NCBI GenBank assembly: GCA_013399115.1
Contig: VXAA01007198.1
Coordinates: forward strand, 101,101 to 165,100
DNA: 64,000 nt
Direction: 5' to 3'
Origin: Anseranas semipalmata
Lineage: Eukaryota > Chordata > Aves > Anseriformes > Anseranatidae
Shown: piece by piece, positions 1 through 14,229 of the stretch
How the letters are laid out: each line of letters begins with the position of its first letter
Numbering within the stretch: position 1 is the first letter of the stretch
The notes under the pieces: generated by a model
Told to the model about the DNA's origin: nothing
Databases searched by the model: none
Seen by the model: the letters and a program-made list of their open reading frames with translations, nothing else
Position numbers and translations under genes: made by a program

Positions 1-2225
1 ACCCTCTTTCCTTCTTGAAGAGTTTATTGTAACTATTTATGTAAAAACAACTTATTGCAGTCAGTCCTACAGAGAAATAGATCTGCGTATTCATGACATC
101 CACTTTTACTGTTGGACTTGGTTTGGTTTTATTGATGCCTCAAGGACTTTTAACTTTTAGAAGCAGGGAGCTGAAATGTCAAATATTTTATTCCTGTAAT
201 GTTCCATTTATGTCACGGTATTCTTGTGTCATTTCATACCAGGTTCTTCTGAGAATTCAAGTCAACACCCAAAGACAGATTCATCAAGGAAGAATTTAAA
301 AATAGATCCTATCACAGATCATTCCTAGCTATGAGGATGTCTAATATCACCTGCATAAATAAGCCAGTCTTCGATAATTTATACAGTATCAGTCGAACAC
401 ACTAACCAACACATTTTTCAGTCTTTCAGAAATGTGTCGCATACTGCCTACAGTGGCTCCACCAGCAGCATCACTACAGTAAGAAATCCAAGATACCTAT
501 CCACAGAAATATGACAAAAAGAAACTCTGGTAATAATAACCTGCATAATAAACAAACTCTTAAAACCTACAAATGCAGATTGTCTTTTAAATACAAATAC
601 CCCCAAAGTTTCTTACAATGTAGTCATTGTTTAATTTTATTTTTAAATAAGCACTGAATCTATCTGGGAGAACACTGACACAAAATACAATCCTCCCATT
701 GAGAAAGATCATTCAGCTCAAAAGATGCTGCCCCAAGCTTAAAATATAAGTGAAGGTTTAGATGGAAAAACATTTTTTTAAAACTGATTTATAAATCTGT
801 ATTCAGAGGACTGGGTGGGGTGAAGCTTAAAACGGAAAATTGCAGCAATCTTAACATTAGGAATGTGAAATGTCTGGTCTTAATAAACCAATTTTTCAGA
901 CATCGTGAGTTGTTTGGAAGGACGATAGCAACTTGCTAACAACCCACCCTCACTGAAATGGCAAACTGAACATTCCCAATGTTTCAGACTCTGCAGCAAT
1001 TAGTCACACATCTGTAAAACAGCTGATGTGAAAGATTCCTCCTACAAGGCGAGAAACTTCAGGTGAAGGTAGGCAAGGGAAAGTGGAGACGGAAGAAGAT
1101 AACCATCATTCATGTTTTTGCTCTTTCATGCAAACTCTCATTTGAAAGAACTCTCATTTCTGTAATTACATGCTATTTTTAAAATGTACCTTTCTACACT
1201 TCAAGCTGATTTGCCTGGAGGAAGGAATGACTGACAAAGTTAACAGTTCATTATATAATCACTGTATTAGCAGTTAGGAAAATAGAAAAGTACCTAAGAA
1301 TCAAGAATAACTCCCGAGGTCCCATTATTCAGCTGTGACGTACAAAAGGAGATTTGCATTTTGAAATTTTGTCCCATTTGTCCCATTAAGTCTCAGGGTG
1401 TGTTATCGTACCAGAACCAGGCACGTATGTGAAAGCAGTAAATTCCCTAGTTTCGGTCAGTCTAACAGAAACCATTTCCATAGCTTCTCTTGCTGGCAGC
1501 CACCCTCCCACCTCCAGCTCAGAGTGATCTGCTGAAAGCAGCGAAACCCTGCTAGGATGCGGAAGAAAGGCCTGACATCTGAATAACTAACAATGCGCTG
1601 CCTCTCAGGCAGACAGCAGGGAAGTTCCTTCAGCGCTGTTTGATCTGCTTCACTGGCGTTATTGCAGAAAGCCGGTTTTTCATTAGGTAAGGAAAAAAAC
1701 AACGTTGAGATGCTGCCCGCTAAGTACGATTATAATGCACCGTAACACAAAGACCGAAGAGAAAATATATGGTGTAATACAGAAAGGCCTAATACTTGTA
1801 AGTGGAAAAAAATATAAATGACTATTTTAATTAATTTCCTAATGTAAAACACAGCTGTAGTAATGTTGGCAAATATCACCTGCCTGTTTTAAGTTTGTTA
1901 AATGAAATCATGCTCTTTAATTGGGTCTTAATGTACAAAAGTATGTTTTATTTACTTTTTATTACAATATCAGCATTTTAACTTTCAGTTTGCTTGTGCA
2001 AAAGCTTTATAAATTACTTGAATCACTTAAATCCGAATACTATAATCTGCAGTTACAATGTACCAGTTTGAGTTTCAACAATTAAATGCCTTTTTTGTGG
2101 ACTCCCGCTGCTATGTGAACTAGCTGTAGGCTATTAAAATAATGAGTCCGGACTGAGTCATCTGATCTCGGCCTTGGTGCAAAGCCTGAGGAAAAGGACT
2201 TAGCCCACAATTCCTGGTCTGTTTA
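1..2225. other. Featureless AT-rich intron
   Basis: No exon with splice sites, repeat family, RNA gene or island was recognised. The short open frames here have no domain and no coding-like context. Confidence 0.6.
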
Positions 2226-2500
2226 CCAGACTCAGACCAGACCGCTGGAAGCGCTGCCCGCCGCTCCCTCNCCGCACCGACGGTGCCCGCCGAGCTGGGG
2301 CGCCTCGGGAGGGCTTTTTGGGAGAGCTCTTTGGAAGCGCTCAGGCGGGCGCTCAGCGGGTGCGCGAAGCCCGGCGATGGGAGGGAAGCGGGTCCGGTGG
2401 CCCCCCGCATGCTGCTCCTAGCCACGGCCGGCTCGCACGCCCCAGCAGTAGCACTGCTGGCACACCCCAGGGCGAGGACGCTTGGGAGGCCTCGGGCAAC
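2226..2500. other. Small CpG-rich island in intron 2
   Basis: About 29 CpGs were counted by eye in roughly 265 bases, in otherwise CpG-poor intron, with one unresolved base (N) at 2271. Overlapping frames on both strands here are explained by GC-rich composition. There is no TATA, exon-like splice pair or recognised protein. It may be an orphan CpG island or enhancer-type element. Confidence 0.5.
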
Positions 2501-2726
2501 TCCCTAAGTGTGAAACTCCGCGTTGGCAATGAGGAACAAACCCTACAACCTTTGCCAGTTCTCCATGACCTACTTCGTGTTGTAAATCACTTCAGAAATG
2601 TCACCAGCAGCGCTTATCACACCGGGAATGGTGAAACTGTTGTACCTGTCACATGTCTTAAAAGAACTCAAAAGCACTGACATTCACTTTTTGTTTTCAC
2701 CAAGATGCTATCCATCTGCCTACAAA

Positions 2727-2749
2727 ACACACACACACATACACACACA
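2727..2749. repeat. CA microsatellite
   Basis: A run of CA units with one T interruption (ACACACATACACACACA). Confidence 0.95.
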
Positions 2750-3292
2750 GAGCACGTGCACGTTATTATGCTGCCTAAAGCAGCGTCTGTCTACCTCAGC
2801 TCAAACTCCCAGCTGTTAGCCAGGGATTGCTGGTGTAATTTTTCTGTATTATTTTTAAGTTGATTCTCGTGCCAAGAAGTGTACTTTATCCACTTCCTTG
2901 ATCTTTCTGCAGTTTTTGATGCTGTAAGATTACGTAAAGCAAAGATAATTAAACCGAGAGCTTTCTCTAACTAATCTCCGTAGCTTTTTTGGTAGATTTA
3001 CCATCATCATTTCCACTTACTACTCTTCTGGGAAAGAAAAGAGCTCCACATTTACAGTTGTTATTTCTTTACACTCCAGTTATATGTAGGTATATTACCA
3101 ATCCACAAGTTGCATTTCTGCCTGGCTCTCCAAGCAAGACATGCATGCCCTCTGCATCCTTCCACCGCTCCTTCTGACATAGGGTCCTTTTGATCCCTGC
3201 CCTCTCCACTCCGCACTGCTGCTCTGGTTCAAGTCATCTGCCCTCATTAAGAATCCATGTCCCACGTTTAAGTAGCACTGTATTTTTGGCTT

Positions 3293-3412
3293 GTACACGT
3301 ATATATATACATACATACAAATATGTACATGTATACACATATACACTATTAAATGCATATTTAAGATATATGAATTAAATATATGTACCTCCACTATACA
3401 CATACGTATATT
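3293..3412. repeat. Complex TA/TACA/TGTA microsatellite region
   Basis: Alternating purine-pyrimidine sequence of TATATA, CATACATACA and TGTACATGTA units with interruptions. It gives spurious Tyr/Ile/His-rich short frames on both strands. Confidence 0.85.
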
Positions 3413-3700
3413 CTTTTTTCATTTTAATAGCCAAGTGAAATCACTGCTTTCAAGTGCCAATGTAATTAAATAAGGAAGTTAAAAAAACCTGTGGCCAAGA
3501 TAATATGGCTTGTGGAGAGCTCTTACTCAGACAGCACATACCTAACGAGATTCAGCACACACAACGGAGTTACCAACTTGTAGGATTTCGAGCCTGCTGG
3601 TGTGTCTCTAACGTAAGCCCTGATGAAAGAACCAATTTGGACAGGAGAACCATGGCAGTTATATAAAAGAAGGAAATGATCTAACCCCTGTAGTTGCACA

Positions 3701-3740
3701 TAATATAGATATATGTGTGTATATATATATATGTATTTTT
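3701..3740. repeat. TA/TG microsatellite
   Basis: ATATAGATATATGTGTGT followed by about ten more TA units. Confidence 0.9.
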
Positions 3741-4399
3741 TTAACTTGGTTTAAACTCTAGAGACAATTTGCAAGTACACTGTGAGAGTATCTTAAAAGC
3801 TCACAAATCATAAAGTAAGCAAAGAGAAACTTTACTATTACTCAACTTTTGAACCGTAATGACTTGTGATCAGCTCTGATGTGATTTTTGAATTCCTGAG
3901 GCTGTCAATACTGAGACACGTTACCACACTACCACTACATTCTCCCGCATCCACTTCTGCTTCCAGAAATACTGGCAAGCAGAGGAAACATGGCCGGGCA
4001 AATTCAGAAACAGCCTTAAACCACCACTACCAGCATCTCCAGTCAGTGCTGAAGACATTATCCCGCAGTATCTTCCGATACATATTCAAATTCCTATTTT
4101 ATTTTGCCTACCTGCAAATAGCAAGCATAATAAAATGCTTCACATTCAAATTTAATTCTGAAGCACACCAACAAGCTCTGTGTAAACATGAGCCGTGTTT
4201 AATAGCTGACCTGGCTGACTAGGGGGACTTGAAACTTTCCTCTGGCCCTGTCAACTCGCACAGTGGTTCCCACAGCGTATGCTTAGTGGTAACTTGATGG
4301 TCTACAAAATTATATTAAACAGTTGTTCATTAGAAGCCAGAGGGTAAGATTTGGTATATTATGGTCTGAGAAAAATACTGAGGGTTGGCTCTGCTCTGC

Positions 4400-4620
4400 T
4401 GAACTGCTACACTGGAGAAGCGCTGTGCTGGTGGAAAGGCGTAGGTCCAGGCCTTGCTGCCGCTTCTGCCCTGAGCATTGCGGGCACCTCTGTGAGGGTG
4501 TTCCTCAGCTGCTTGGCTCCACATCAAGCCCCGGCCCGGGCCAAGCGGCCCTTTGGCCAGGGAGCAGCACGAGAGGAGCAGGCCTCCAGCGTCAGCGACG
4601 TCGAGGAGAGAGACAGAGTT
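4400..4620. other. GC-richer patch
   Basis: The region is locally GC-rich with scattered CpGs (for example CCCGGCCCGGGCCAAGCGGC near 4531) and sits between AT-rich stretches. Short frames cross it on both strands with no recognisable product. Confidence 0.35.
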
Positions 4621-7600
4621 AAAAAGCAGACAATGAAAGAACTTCTTGTTGCTTTCTTCTCACAGTGTTTCCACAAAATTTACTCTGCAGATTATTACGA
4701 CAGTACTGTCTTTGGAGAGGGGAGGACTTCTTTTTTCTAATTTTTCAGATACTCATTTTTTAAACTTAAATTTTGTTACAGGCTAAAAACCTGTTAACCC
4801 CTCCACACACCCTCTCTGTCCACTTTCCAGGCTGCTTTCGTATATTCTTACTGCATAAACTACCCTAAAAATACTGAGAGACGGGAGAGCTGCACGAACT
4901 TTTCCTTATTTCCTAAAACCTACGTCAAACACCAGAACAGTCATTTTACAGTTTACAGTTTGCCCTTGGAAACAACCGACAGACTGCTGTCAATACAAGC
5001 CAGTACCAGCTGCCTCTAAGGCTCTTCATTTACAGATGAACAACTATATAAAACTTTGTGCTTTTAGGATGGTGCACCAACACAAAACACTTTTCATCTT
5101 GCAAATTGTTAAGCAAGAGCTTTTAATCTTCAAACACAGTCCCTAGAATTAATCCAAGTCCTCAAAAACATTTTACATGCTCCTAAGGCTAGCTCCTTAA
5201 AATGATTTTTTAATTTCTATATCAAAAAAAAAAAATCTATAGGCTGTTCTATTAATAGGATCAAGGCAAACCTCAAATCACAGTCTAGAATGAATTTTTA
5301 AAAATTATTTTCTATAGAAACAGTGAAATACAATGATGAAATACAATTATAATAAACATTTCACAGCTTTGCTTAGAGCTAATTTCCTAGACACTCTGAA
5401 AGATAATTGTAATCATCTTTCACAAATAGAGGGGAACTAAGAAACAGTGTTGCTTTGAACATTTCAAAGAATCCAAAAGGAATTTTGTTCAACACCTAGA
5501 AACGCAAAGGTCGGGTGATGAAGCGTCTTCCCATAATCATTAGCTTTTTCCTTCAATGTTAACATCCTTTTTTCTGTCCAAGCCAATTTTATGAAACGGT
5601 TTTCATTCACAGAAACCGATTTCTACTTGAACTGCCACATCTTAATAATAAACTCACAGCATGACTAAACAATATAGGAACAGTGCACTTTCCAACAAAT
5701 TTTATTCAAGAATTTTTAAAGCCACTGGGATTTTCTGGATGGCTCAGATATGCTTAGCCCTTGATGCAAACTCCTTTCTATAAAGAGCAGAACTCTTGAA
5801 ATTGCCTTTATAGTATATTCCTACCTAAGTTTTAAGTAAATACTCACTTATAATCAATTATAATATTTAAATTCCTTGCTGCCCCCATAATAAGTATCTG
5901 TTGAGCTACATAATTGAGAGGAACGAATAACACAGTCCTGTATGCAGGGTCCATACCCCCTCCCAAATAAAAAAGCTCATAAAAGTCTGAATTTTTAAAA
6001 GGCAAAATGTGAGAAAAATATGAATTTTAATGACAACTATGAAAACGAGAGTAATAAAAGATACTGATTTAAATGTTAAAAGCATCTTAAATTGATTTTA
6101 GTATTGTCTGAAAGCCCTAGATGTTCCATACAACCCAACAGATTCAGTGAATTTTTCAATAGCTGCGGAGTAATTATTGCAAAGCTGTCAAACGCTTGAC
6201 CCTAACTTTGATAACTTGAAATGATATTTTCAGATGAAATGTATTGGAATGAAGTTGGATATTGCTGAACACACCACTCAACTGGAAATTTCTTTACTGT
6301 AGGAGAGTCAGAAGACTTAAATAGATGCAGTATTTTTACTTGCTTTTGCTGGAAATTATTGTAAAGCACTGTAGTTTACCAAAATGAAAGGTAAAAAATT
6401 GAGAAATGTGTATTTGCAGTAAAAACTGTGACACTTAGCACTAAACTTCACGAGCAACACAACCCCCTCTCCCCCCAAAGTTAACTCCTTCCCTCTTAAG
6501 TAATAACCTTGCAGCCATGCAGGCTGGTTTACTTTCAGTTAAAATGTAGCAGCAACATGCTGCAGCTGCTCAGCACCATTTTTATCCTCATCTCCCACTG
6601 ACATAGCAGTAATTGAAAACACTTGCCCGAGGTGCTCAGCAACGTGCAGAATCAAACACAAACATGAGCAAGCCTCAGCACTGCTCGAGTCCTGCACATG
6701 GAGGAGCAAAACCATCAGGGTCACCGCAGCGCTTGACTGGGAGCCAAGGTAAGTAGAATAAAATGGGAGTGCTACCATAAAAGGGCTCAGTACCATGGGT
6801 GTTAACATTCTTGTCAGCAGCAATTCAAAACAGCAATGACAACTTTGCGGGACAAGACGCTGCAAAGGTGAATTAAAATGAGCAGAGCTGGGTTGAGGAA
6901 GGGCAGGAGAGGAGAGTCACAAGTAGTGCAGCTGGGCGTATCGCTGACAGCAGTCCTACAGCAACAGAGAAGGAGAGGGGTTAAAGCTCAGCTCCTGCAC
7001 TCCAATGGAAGCTCAGTGTTAATAAATAAATAGGTAAAATGACATTCTCATTCCAAACAACTCCCGAAATCATCAAGGTGAGACATTGCCCAATTCTCCA
7101 GTGAGAAGCGGCACTCGGTGTGCCCGCATACACCTGTGAGCTCCCTGAGAAAACTCTTCCAGATCATCACCCCTCGACTCTCCCAGCACCTCCCCAGCGG
7201 GAGGGGAGCAGCACCCTCACCGAGTCGGCTCTGACAGCGCACAACTGGAGAAGCACTTCAGCGCACCACGTGCCTCGGTGTACCAGACTGCCAAGAGAAC
7301 GGGAGCTGAGGAAGAGCTGGCGTGGTTTAAGGGGTTAAAGTCCCTGCAGCGCTTGCAGACTGCTCCCCCATCCTCCCCGAAGTATTACTGCTTAACTCGT
7401 ACAGACCGAAGCACAATTTCAACCATTCCAATGCTTTCCTCATGCAGAATATGGGAGAGGACAGGTGATGAGGATTAAGAGAAAATAAAATTTTCATGTC
7501 TTCAGCATAGCTGGGGAAAACCACACTGCAGTGTCACGATTTAATGGCAGAAACATGAACGTGAAAAGCGTAAAATTCAAAGCAAACTCTGAGGGAACAG

Positions 7601-8866
7601 AAAAAGCATCAAAAACCCCAAATGCCAACCCTCCTGTCCACCAACCCACGCAACTGATGTAGGAGTGGAGGAGGGAAGCTACTCAGTGTAATATTGGCAG
7701 TGATGAACAGACAAAAGCTAATGGAAGAAACAGAGCTAGCAGTTCAATCACCCATGACATCAGGCTACCAAAAACTATCTGGCCATTATCACATTAAAAA
7801 TCTATAAAGTAAACAAAACAAAAATAGCGATGAGAACAGAGAGCTTAAGACTCACTTTAGCAATGGACTAATGACTGTCATTAGTTCATAACACTCTGAA
7901 AAACAAATCTATGCAAGCTAAACATTATTATCCCTATTAACCGATTTACTATCGAGAATGCTGCCTCTCTGCCAAGATCTGGTGCTAAACCAGATAGACG
8001 TGTTCTGCTGATTTCCTTTCCAAGAGCTGATGCAGTGGTTGACTTGTCTTCTTAAGCCTTTGGCTATCACAGCAAGTTAGAAATTGGAAAACAACTCTTT
8101 GTATTTTTTACCCATTAAAGGAGGAGTCTTCACCAGAGCACGCGAGCACCACCAGCCACAGAACAAAGCCTGCATTTTAGAGGCAGCATTTGAAATAACT
8201 CTTAACTTTTCAACGAATAACGTAGGAATCCATTCACTGTGCATTATAAACATACATAGAGGTCCTTACATTTAAATAAGCAAAGGGATAACATCTAATG
8301 GATGGGAGTTAGAAGCATCCTGACTTCGAATAAAAAATAAATAAATGAAAAGGGAACCTAGTTAGTAGTGAGGAAAAAAAGTTTGTCATTTGGCTTCAAA
8401 CCAATATTGGATGTTTTTTCTAAAATGTACGCTCTACTTCAAGTCACATGTTACAAAACTTGGTCTCCACTCACTCGTGCAGCAGACGCTGAGAGGGAAC
8501 TTCCTTGCCTGTGTTATGCCTCAAGTAGGACTAAATAACCATAAGGATCCCTCCTGTACTATCAACATCTTTGTAATCCTTGATACACAATTGATCAGGG
8601 GCCTATTCGCAGCTTTTAATTGGGAATGTCTCTCTAGAGCCACTTGAGAAAGCTACTTTGAGTCAACTTGCCGGGGGAATTACACAGAACAAGTAAGATA
8701 GGAAAGCCGAAACTGAACCTCCCAAATCATGTTTCAGGTACCGTACAGATAAGGCAAGCGGCCAATATCACCACTGTTAGTGTCTACAGAGTGCTGGCCT
8801 CTAAACTGTATGTTGCTTGAATACAACATAGTCCGTGAGGCCACAAGTGAAAAGGTGGCCCCAAGT

Positions 8867-8886
8867 AAAAAAAAAAAAAAAAAAAN
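8867..8886. repeat. Poly-A run ending in an unresolved base
   Basis: Nineteen A residues are followed by N at 8886; the true length is uncertain. Confidence 0.9.
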
Positions 8887-11739
8887 CTATCAGATACTTA
8901 GGCAAAAGTACAATTTTTTAGAGCAAAGAAGGAAAGACCACACTGCTAAGAGCAATCTGTAGCACTGTCCTGGGAGAGCTGTGGTTGGGTTTTCTGATGT
9001 CAAAGCTCCAGCTGCACACTAACGTGAATCTATTTCCTCCCCCAATCCCCCAAACCATAACAAATATCTTCTGCCTGTCTGATGGTGAACGAAGGGGCCA
9101 AAACCACAGCTCATCAGCAAATTCACAGTACAACTAAGAATGATACCTTCTTCTGCTAGTCATTGAATGTAAATACCCCAGAGCATGGATTTTCTACTTA
9201 CACTTTTTAGGTTTGCTACAGCCTATTGACAGCACTCATACAATACAACTTCACATAAATGCAAAAGAAAAGGCCACATTTTTGCGCTTCGGGCAAATTT
9301 CCGAGAGCTTCCTCTAGCACAGAAGACATGCAATAAGAGTTTTAATTCCAAAATGCAAAATTACAGGCTATAAAAGATGTATAACATCAACACTGCAGTT
9401 CTCTTCACATGACAGCTCTCTATTGTCATCATAAGAACTTAATTCCACAGGTGAACAAAAGAGATGTTTTGATGTACAAACCTAGCCTTTTAAAAATCAG
9501 GACCTGGTCTTGGAGAATTAGTTGTTTCTGTGTTGTTATTTGATTTGGTTTCTGAAACAAAAAATATCAAGACAATCAGCAGGAAAAACCATAAAGATTT
9601 AATTCTCTGCATGTCTTATTTATTTCCACTTTGGAATAAAGCACTTTCAAATATTCTGGCTATTTTACCAGTGTTGTTCTTGGTTTTGCAATTCTTAGTC
9701 AAGGAAACGAACATCACTAAGAAACTAGTAACTACATGTGGGAATAAACAGCTGAATCAGAACGTACTTTTCCCATTCCTCTATCATCATCGTCCAGGAA
9801 CTGACGAAAGAGCCCACAACTGGCTTCTCTGTTGGGATAATCATCACCTCTGGGTTCACAAGATACTATCTCACTGTCTTCTTTACAAAATGAAAAAAAC
9901 ATTAAATAATTCAAAACAGGATACGTAGGACTCTGACGAGAGAAGGAGAAAACCAAAAAGAAGACTACTAGTTTGAAATTTTGATATGGATGTTAAGCCA
10001 AATCTGGGAAACTCTGAGTTCCTCCTCACATACAGTAGTGAAACAGGGGCTTACAATGGAGAGAGAGGCCAGTTCAGAGAAAGCAGCAGCTAACTTCACG
10101 TCCTCTAGAGGAAAATTCTCTCTGCTGGTGTCTGAAACAAAGCTAGTTCCTATTTTATTTGCTTACAGACGTTACTGCAATGCAAGAAAGCATCAAAATC
10201 TCTCTTTCCTACGTGTTGTACCTAAGGCTGGCTGCAACTCAGCTAGGGTAAAGCACTCCATCTGTCCTGTAGGAATACAGCAGGGGAAGAGCAATTCCAC
10301 GCTAAAACAAGCAATCCCAACCAACGCCTGGGCTGACTTGGCCACTATTCCATTCTTTTTTTTTCAGCAATAACCCATTCAGTTGAGTTTTTGGGTGTGG
10401 CTACTACCCCCATACATACACCTTGGTAATGCCTTCACAAAAGCAGACATTTTCCTCAAGTTTATTTATACATTTCTAGGTTTCCTCTGGGTCTTCAGTA
10501 GAGTGCTTCTTTTCTAGAAACCCATTGCTATTCACATCCTTCCGAAAGCCAAGACGTCAAAGTCTACACCAAACAGCTCACCACCTCCAATGACAACAAA
10601 CCCACAGCCCAAATAACCAGCTTTTTCTGGAAATTGCTTGGCCTCCAAAGTCAGGACTTGCCTTGTACAAACAGTTTGTGCAGTGTGTAAAATCTTGTGT
10701 TTTAATGCAAGATCGTAATAGAATCTGAAAAGAATCATTTGGTCTCTTCCTAATGTTAGTGGGATTATTTATATATTTAACAGTTAAATAGCATTTCTTC
10801 AGGTCTTTCCTAAGTTTAAGGCTATCTGTTTTCACTTAAGCAACAGTCTTCTGCCAAAATTTTTTGGTACATTTGCAACTGCTGAACAATGAAGTGAAAA
10901 TATAATTGCTAGCGTGGCTTAAGTCTAGAATACACACACGATTAATAATATTTTATTTAGGTTTAGCCACATTTTACTCAACCTTTATAGAATTCTTGAA
11001 TCGTGACATATTAATGATTTTTATTAGATTTCACAAGTTGTCGAAGGTGTCTTTTATCAAACTAATTCCAAATTTATTGCTGACAATCCTTTGCAATTTA
11101 CACTCTAATGAGAAATAAAACATAATTGTAACAGGGGCTGCTCTTACTATGTTTTAGCCTAATCCAATACAGCAGATTTTATTTGGCTCTTAAGTATTGA
11201 GCTTCCCATCTAGAACTCCTCAGCTATTCACACGCAGAAGACCACACTAACAACAGATTTTGGTAAAGAATGCAAGGGGACCTCTTGTTCCGCTTTTGCC
11301 CTTTCAGGGCTTGATTATTCTCATATGTTATAAATTGCATCTGGAACTAGGCAATGATATCTGCGTTTTCGGGTCCCAAGTTCCCCCTCCACTTGTTCAC
11401 GTGGTTGTCCACTTACCTAAAAGTATGCCAGGGCTCTCCCCACTGCCCAGGCAACCAGGCTGGCTGAAACTAAAGCCAATTTAAAAAACAACAACAACAA
11501 CAAAAAACAACAGACAAATATTTATCTTTAAAGATTCCCAAGCTACTTCTAGGGAAAACAAGGAGAAGCAGCACTACAGGACAAGTTACGCATTCCTCAA
11601 GTATACTCCCTCAATCCAGTTCACGTGGGAAAGCAACAAAGGAAAGGTAAGAGCAGAGCCTCAGGCTGTCCCTGTTCTCCCCATTTTCATTTCTCAAGAG
11701 CATGAAAAGCATCTTACAACCATGTAGTAACACCCCCAT

Positions 11740-11754
11740 CCCCCCCCCCCCCCC
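11740..11754. repeat. Poly-C run
   Basis: Fifteen consecutive C residues, preceded by another CCCCC. Its length is likely variable or error-prone. Runs of G on the minus strand can adopt quadruplex structures. Confidence 0.9.
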
Positions 11755-12942
11755 AGCTCTCAGGTAACTCTACACAGCCTTTGTGTAATTTCAGGGGAAA
11801 TCTGAAAAACAACAGATCTGCCCAAGTTGCTTTCATGAACTGTGCTAGTTTTACTGCTTCTTCATTCTTCAGTGTCTTTATCACCTGCCAAGGCTTCACG
11901 ATAACTGGCATTCTGCTTTGCAAAAGAGAGAAAAGCTTGCAAAAAGTCACTCAAGAAGAGTTGAAAACAGGGTTACAGGGTACAGATTTCTGCATCCACA
12001 TTGCTTTTCAGAAAGCAAACCGCAGAAGTCTACGCCCATTAACCTATTCTAGCACCGTAACTCTTTCCGTAAAGTTACATACGGAGATTTGCAATTTTAC
12101 CAACGCCTTCCAGCTGACAGACCTATTTTTTTTCATAATGAAACAGCTGAAACTATTGAAATCCTTAACACCACCAGGTCCCAGACCCAGTCCCTGCAGA
12201 CACAGCGTCACTGTAACATGGGGCTATTCCCTCAGAAAGCATCAGGCCCCAAAAAATCTCCCCCAGGTGAGAATGACATCCAATACCCGATGGTCACCAG
12301 GAACTCTACCCTACGGTGTTATCAGGAATGGAAGACAGGCATCTGTATTGTGAACAGTATCTCACAGTGACGTGGAAATACACAATGAGTAACACTGACC
12401 AACTGTAGTAAGTCTTCTGTTAGCATCCTGCAGTTCAGTCTTTGTATTTTGGCTAGTGACATTAAAACCATGGAGCAGTTCTCCACAATGCATTTGGGAT
12501 TCTATATATTACGAAACTTGGTTTGCTTGCCTGCAGTTCAGATCTAATCCTGAATTTAACGTGTTTATCTTTTCCAAAAAGTCAGCCTCATTGTCAATAT
12601 GCCTTGAATCCAAGTAAGAGATAACATCTCTAACACCACTACGGGGCTTTTTCCTGGACGTCACTTTATTTCAGACTAGTTCATCTCAGTAAAAACTCGT
12701 TCTTACTGAAAAAACAAACAAACCAAAGTCACCATCTAACGCCTGCTGGTGAACTTATATGGATGCTCCAAGGGCCTTTTATCCAGCTCCCAAAGCCCCG
12801 ACTGCATCGTGGTTTGCGCTATCGGCTCTAAGCTCTCAGGGCAAGGAATGTCTTTTAATAGAGTTTTGTATCCCCAAGCACAATGGTCCTAAACCTTAAA
12901 GAAGTGCTCAAATGGGAGTCAATAAAAAGAGAAAAAAGAAAA

Positions 12943-12954
12943 GGGGGGGGGGGG
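12943..12954. repeat. Poly-G run
   Basis: Twelve consecutive G residues after an A/G-rich tract. Confidence 0.9.
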
Positions 12955-13096
12955 CAGTATTATGCTATCAGTATTAAATGTCAGAAGTCGATGACACTAT
13001 AATTACTGAACATGGTTTGGAGAGACAGAAAAGACCAACTTGTTTGTTTGTTTTGTAAATAACAGAAACAAACCAACAGTACAAACCACAAATAGC

Positions 13097-13110
13097 TTTT
13101 TTTTTTTTTT
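13097..13110. repeat. Poly-T run
   Basis: Fourteen T residues. Confidence 0.85.
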
Positions 13111-13261
13111 CTATGAAATATGAACAAGGAGAAACATACACATGAACAACTCATCTGGGAGAACAAACTTCACACAGTCATGGGGACTCTGTTCCTAATT
13201 TTTGATCTGCTGGGAAAAAAGGGGAGGGGAATAACGAGAAGCAAGACCCAGATGACTGCCA

Positions 13262-13520
13262 AAGATGTACCGGAGGCGAGGGTCTCCAGCCCTCGCTCCC
13301 TCCCTCCGGCCTGGCGGAGCTCCCCGCTGCTGCCGGTCCCACCCCTCGTTCCGCACCGACCTGCCCGCTCTCACTGCCGCTGCTTCCCAGTGGGAGTGTT
13401 TGCGCACTCGCGGGCAAGCTGGAACGCGGACCTGATCCAAGGGAAAACTAACCCAACCAAAACCGCATCAGACGCACGAAGCTGGCTCCCAGAGGGAACG
13501 GGCAGCCCAAGCAGGGAGAG
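13262..13520. other. CpG-enriched patch
   Basis: Roughly 22 CpGs occur in 260 bases. Open frames are present in several phases on both strands, as expected from few stop codons at high GC. No domain was recognised. It forms a pair with a similar patch 1 kb to the right. Confidence 0.45.
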
Positions 13521-14229
13521 GCCATCAGCCCGTTCTGCAGCAGCACCAACTTGCGCCAAATGAAAGTGATGACAACTTCAGACTGACTCGCCTCATCACG
13601 GACTCTCTCCAAATATTCCTCAAATAAATTTTGTGCACGACAAGCCTTTCCATTGCCTGTTCCCATATACTAATCCAGACGTGGGGCTGGAAGTATACCA
13701 TGGGAGCAATTTCTAAGATACACTGGAGAAAAAGGAGAGCACTTCCACTGTGCAAAAGCCTAGAAGCTGTTTGTCACCACATCATTCCCTAATTGTGAGT
13801 CCACTACCCATCCAGCTTAAATTAAAAAGTTATGTGAGGAACAGAACTAATGAAGCTGCATTTCCTACGGACAAGCAAACCACTTCCTTCAGCTTCCTAC
13901 TGCAATAAACACCAGCTCCTTCTGTGTCTTCTGCCACTCACTCCCCTTCATTTTCATTTTCCTCCACAGGACCCATTTCACAGGCTTCCCTCCACATTCA
14001 GGTCCAGATCTTCTCTTGCTGTGTTTATAGCTGTTTCAACCACGACTGGAACCTGAGAGAAAGCTCTCCATATTCACTGTATCCCACTGACTTTCAATAG
14101 CTCTAGACGTGGCCTCATTTTCTGAAAATAACAATGTGCTCTGAAAAGGAGGCCCTTGCAGAGGCACCTAGAGTTGGGTTCTCCGAAGGGCTAGTCACTC
14201 AGAAATCCCCGTGTAAAACCTTGACTGTT

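Larger units (their letters stand above)
4621..13261. other. Intron with no recognised gene
   Basis: Apart from the homopolymer runs noted (8867, 11740, 12943, 13097), nothing was recognised. It contains the longest open frame of the window (11781-12353, plus, 190 codons), which has no recognisable domain and overlaps a frame in another phase. It is treated as chance. Confidence 0.55.

Noticed and set aside
11781..12353. Longest open frame in the window (190 codons, plus strand)
   Set aside because: No recognisable domain, overlapping frames in another phase, intronic context and no splice or promoter support; a frame this long is expected by chance in 64 kb.
13120..13563. 147-codon plus-strand frame
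   Set aside because: Lies mostly in a CpG-enriched patch where all phases on both strands are open; no domain.
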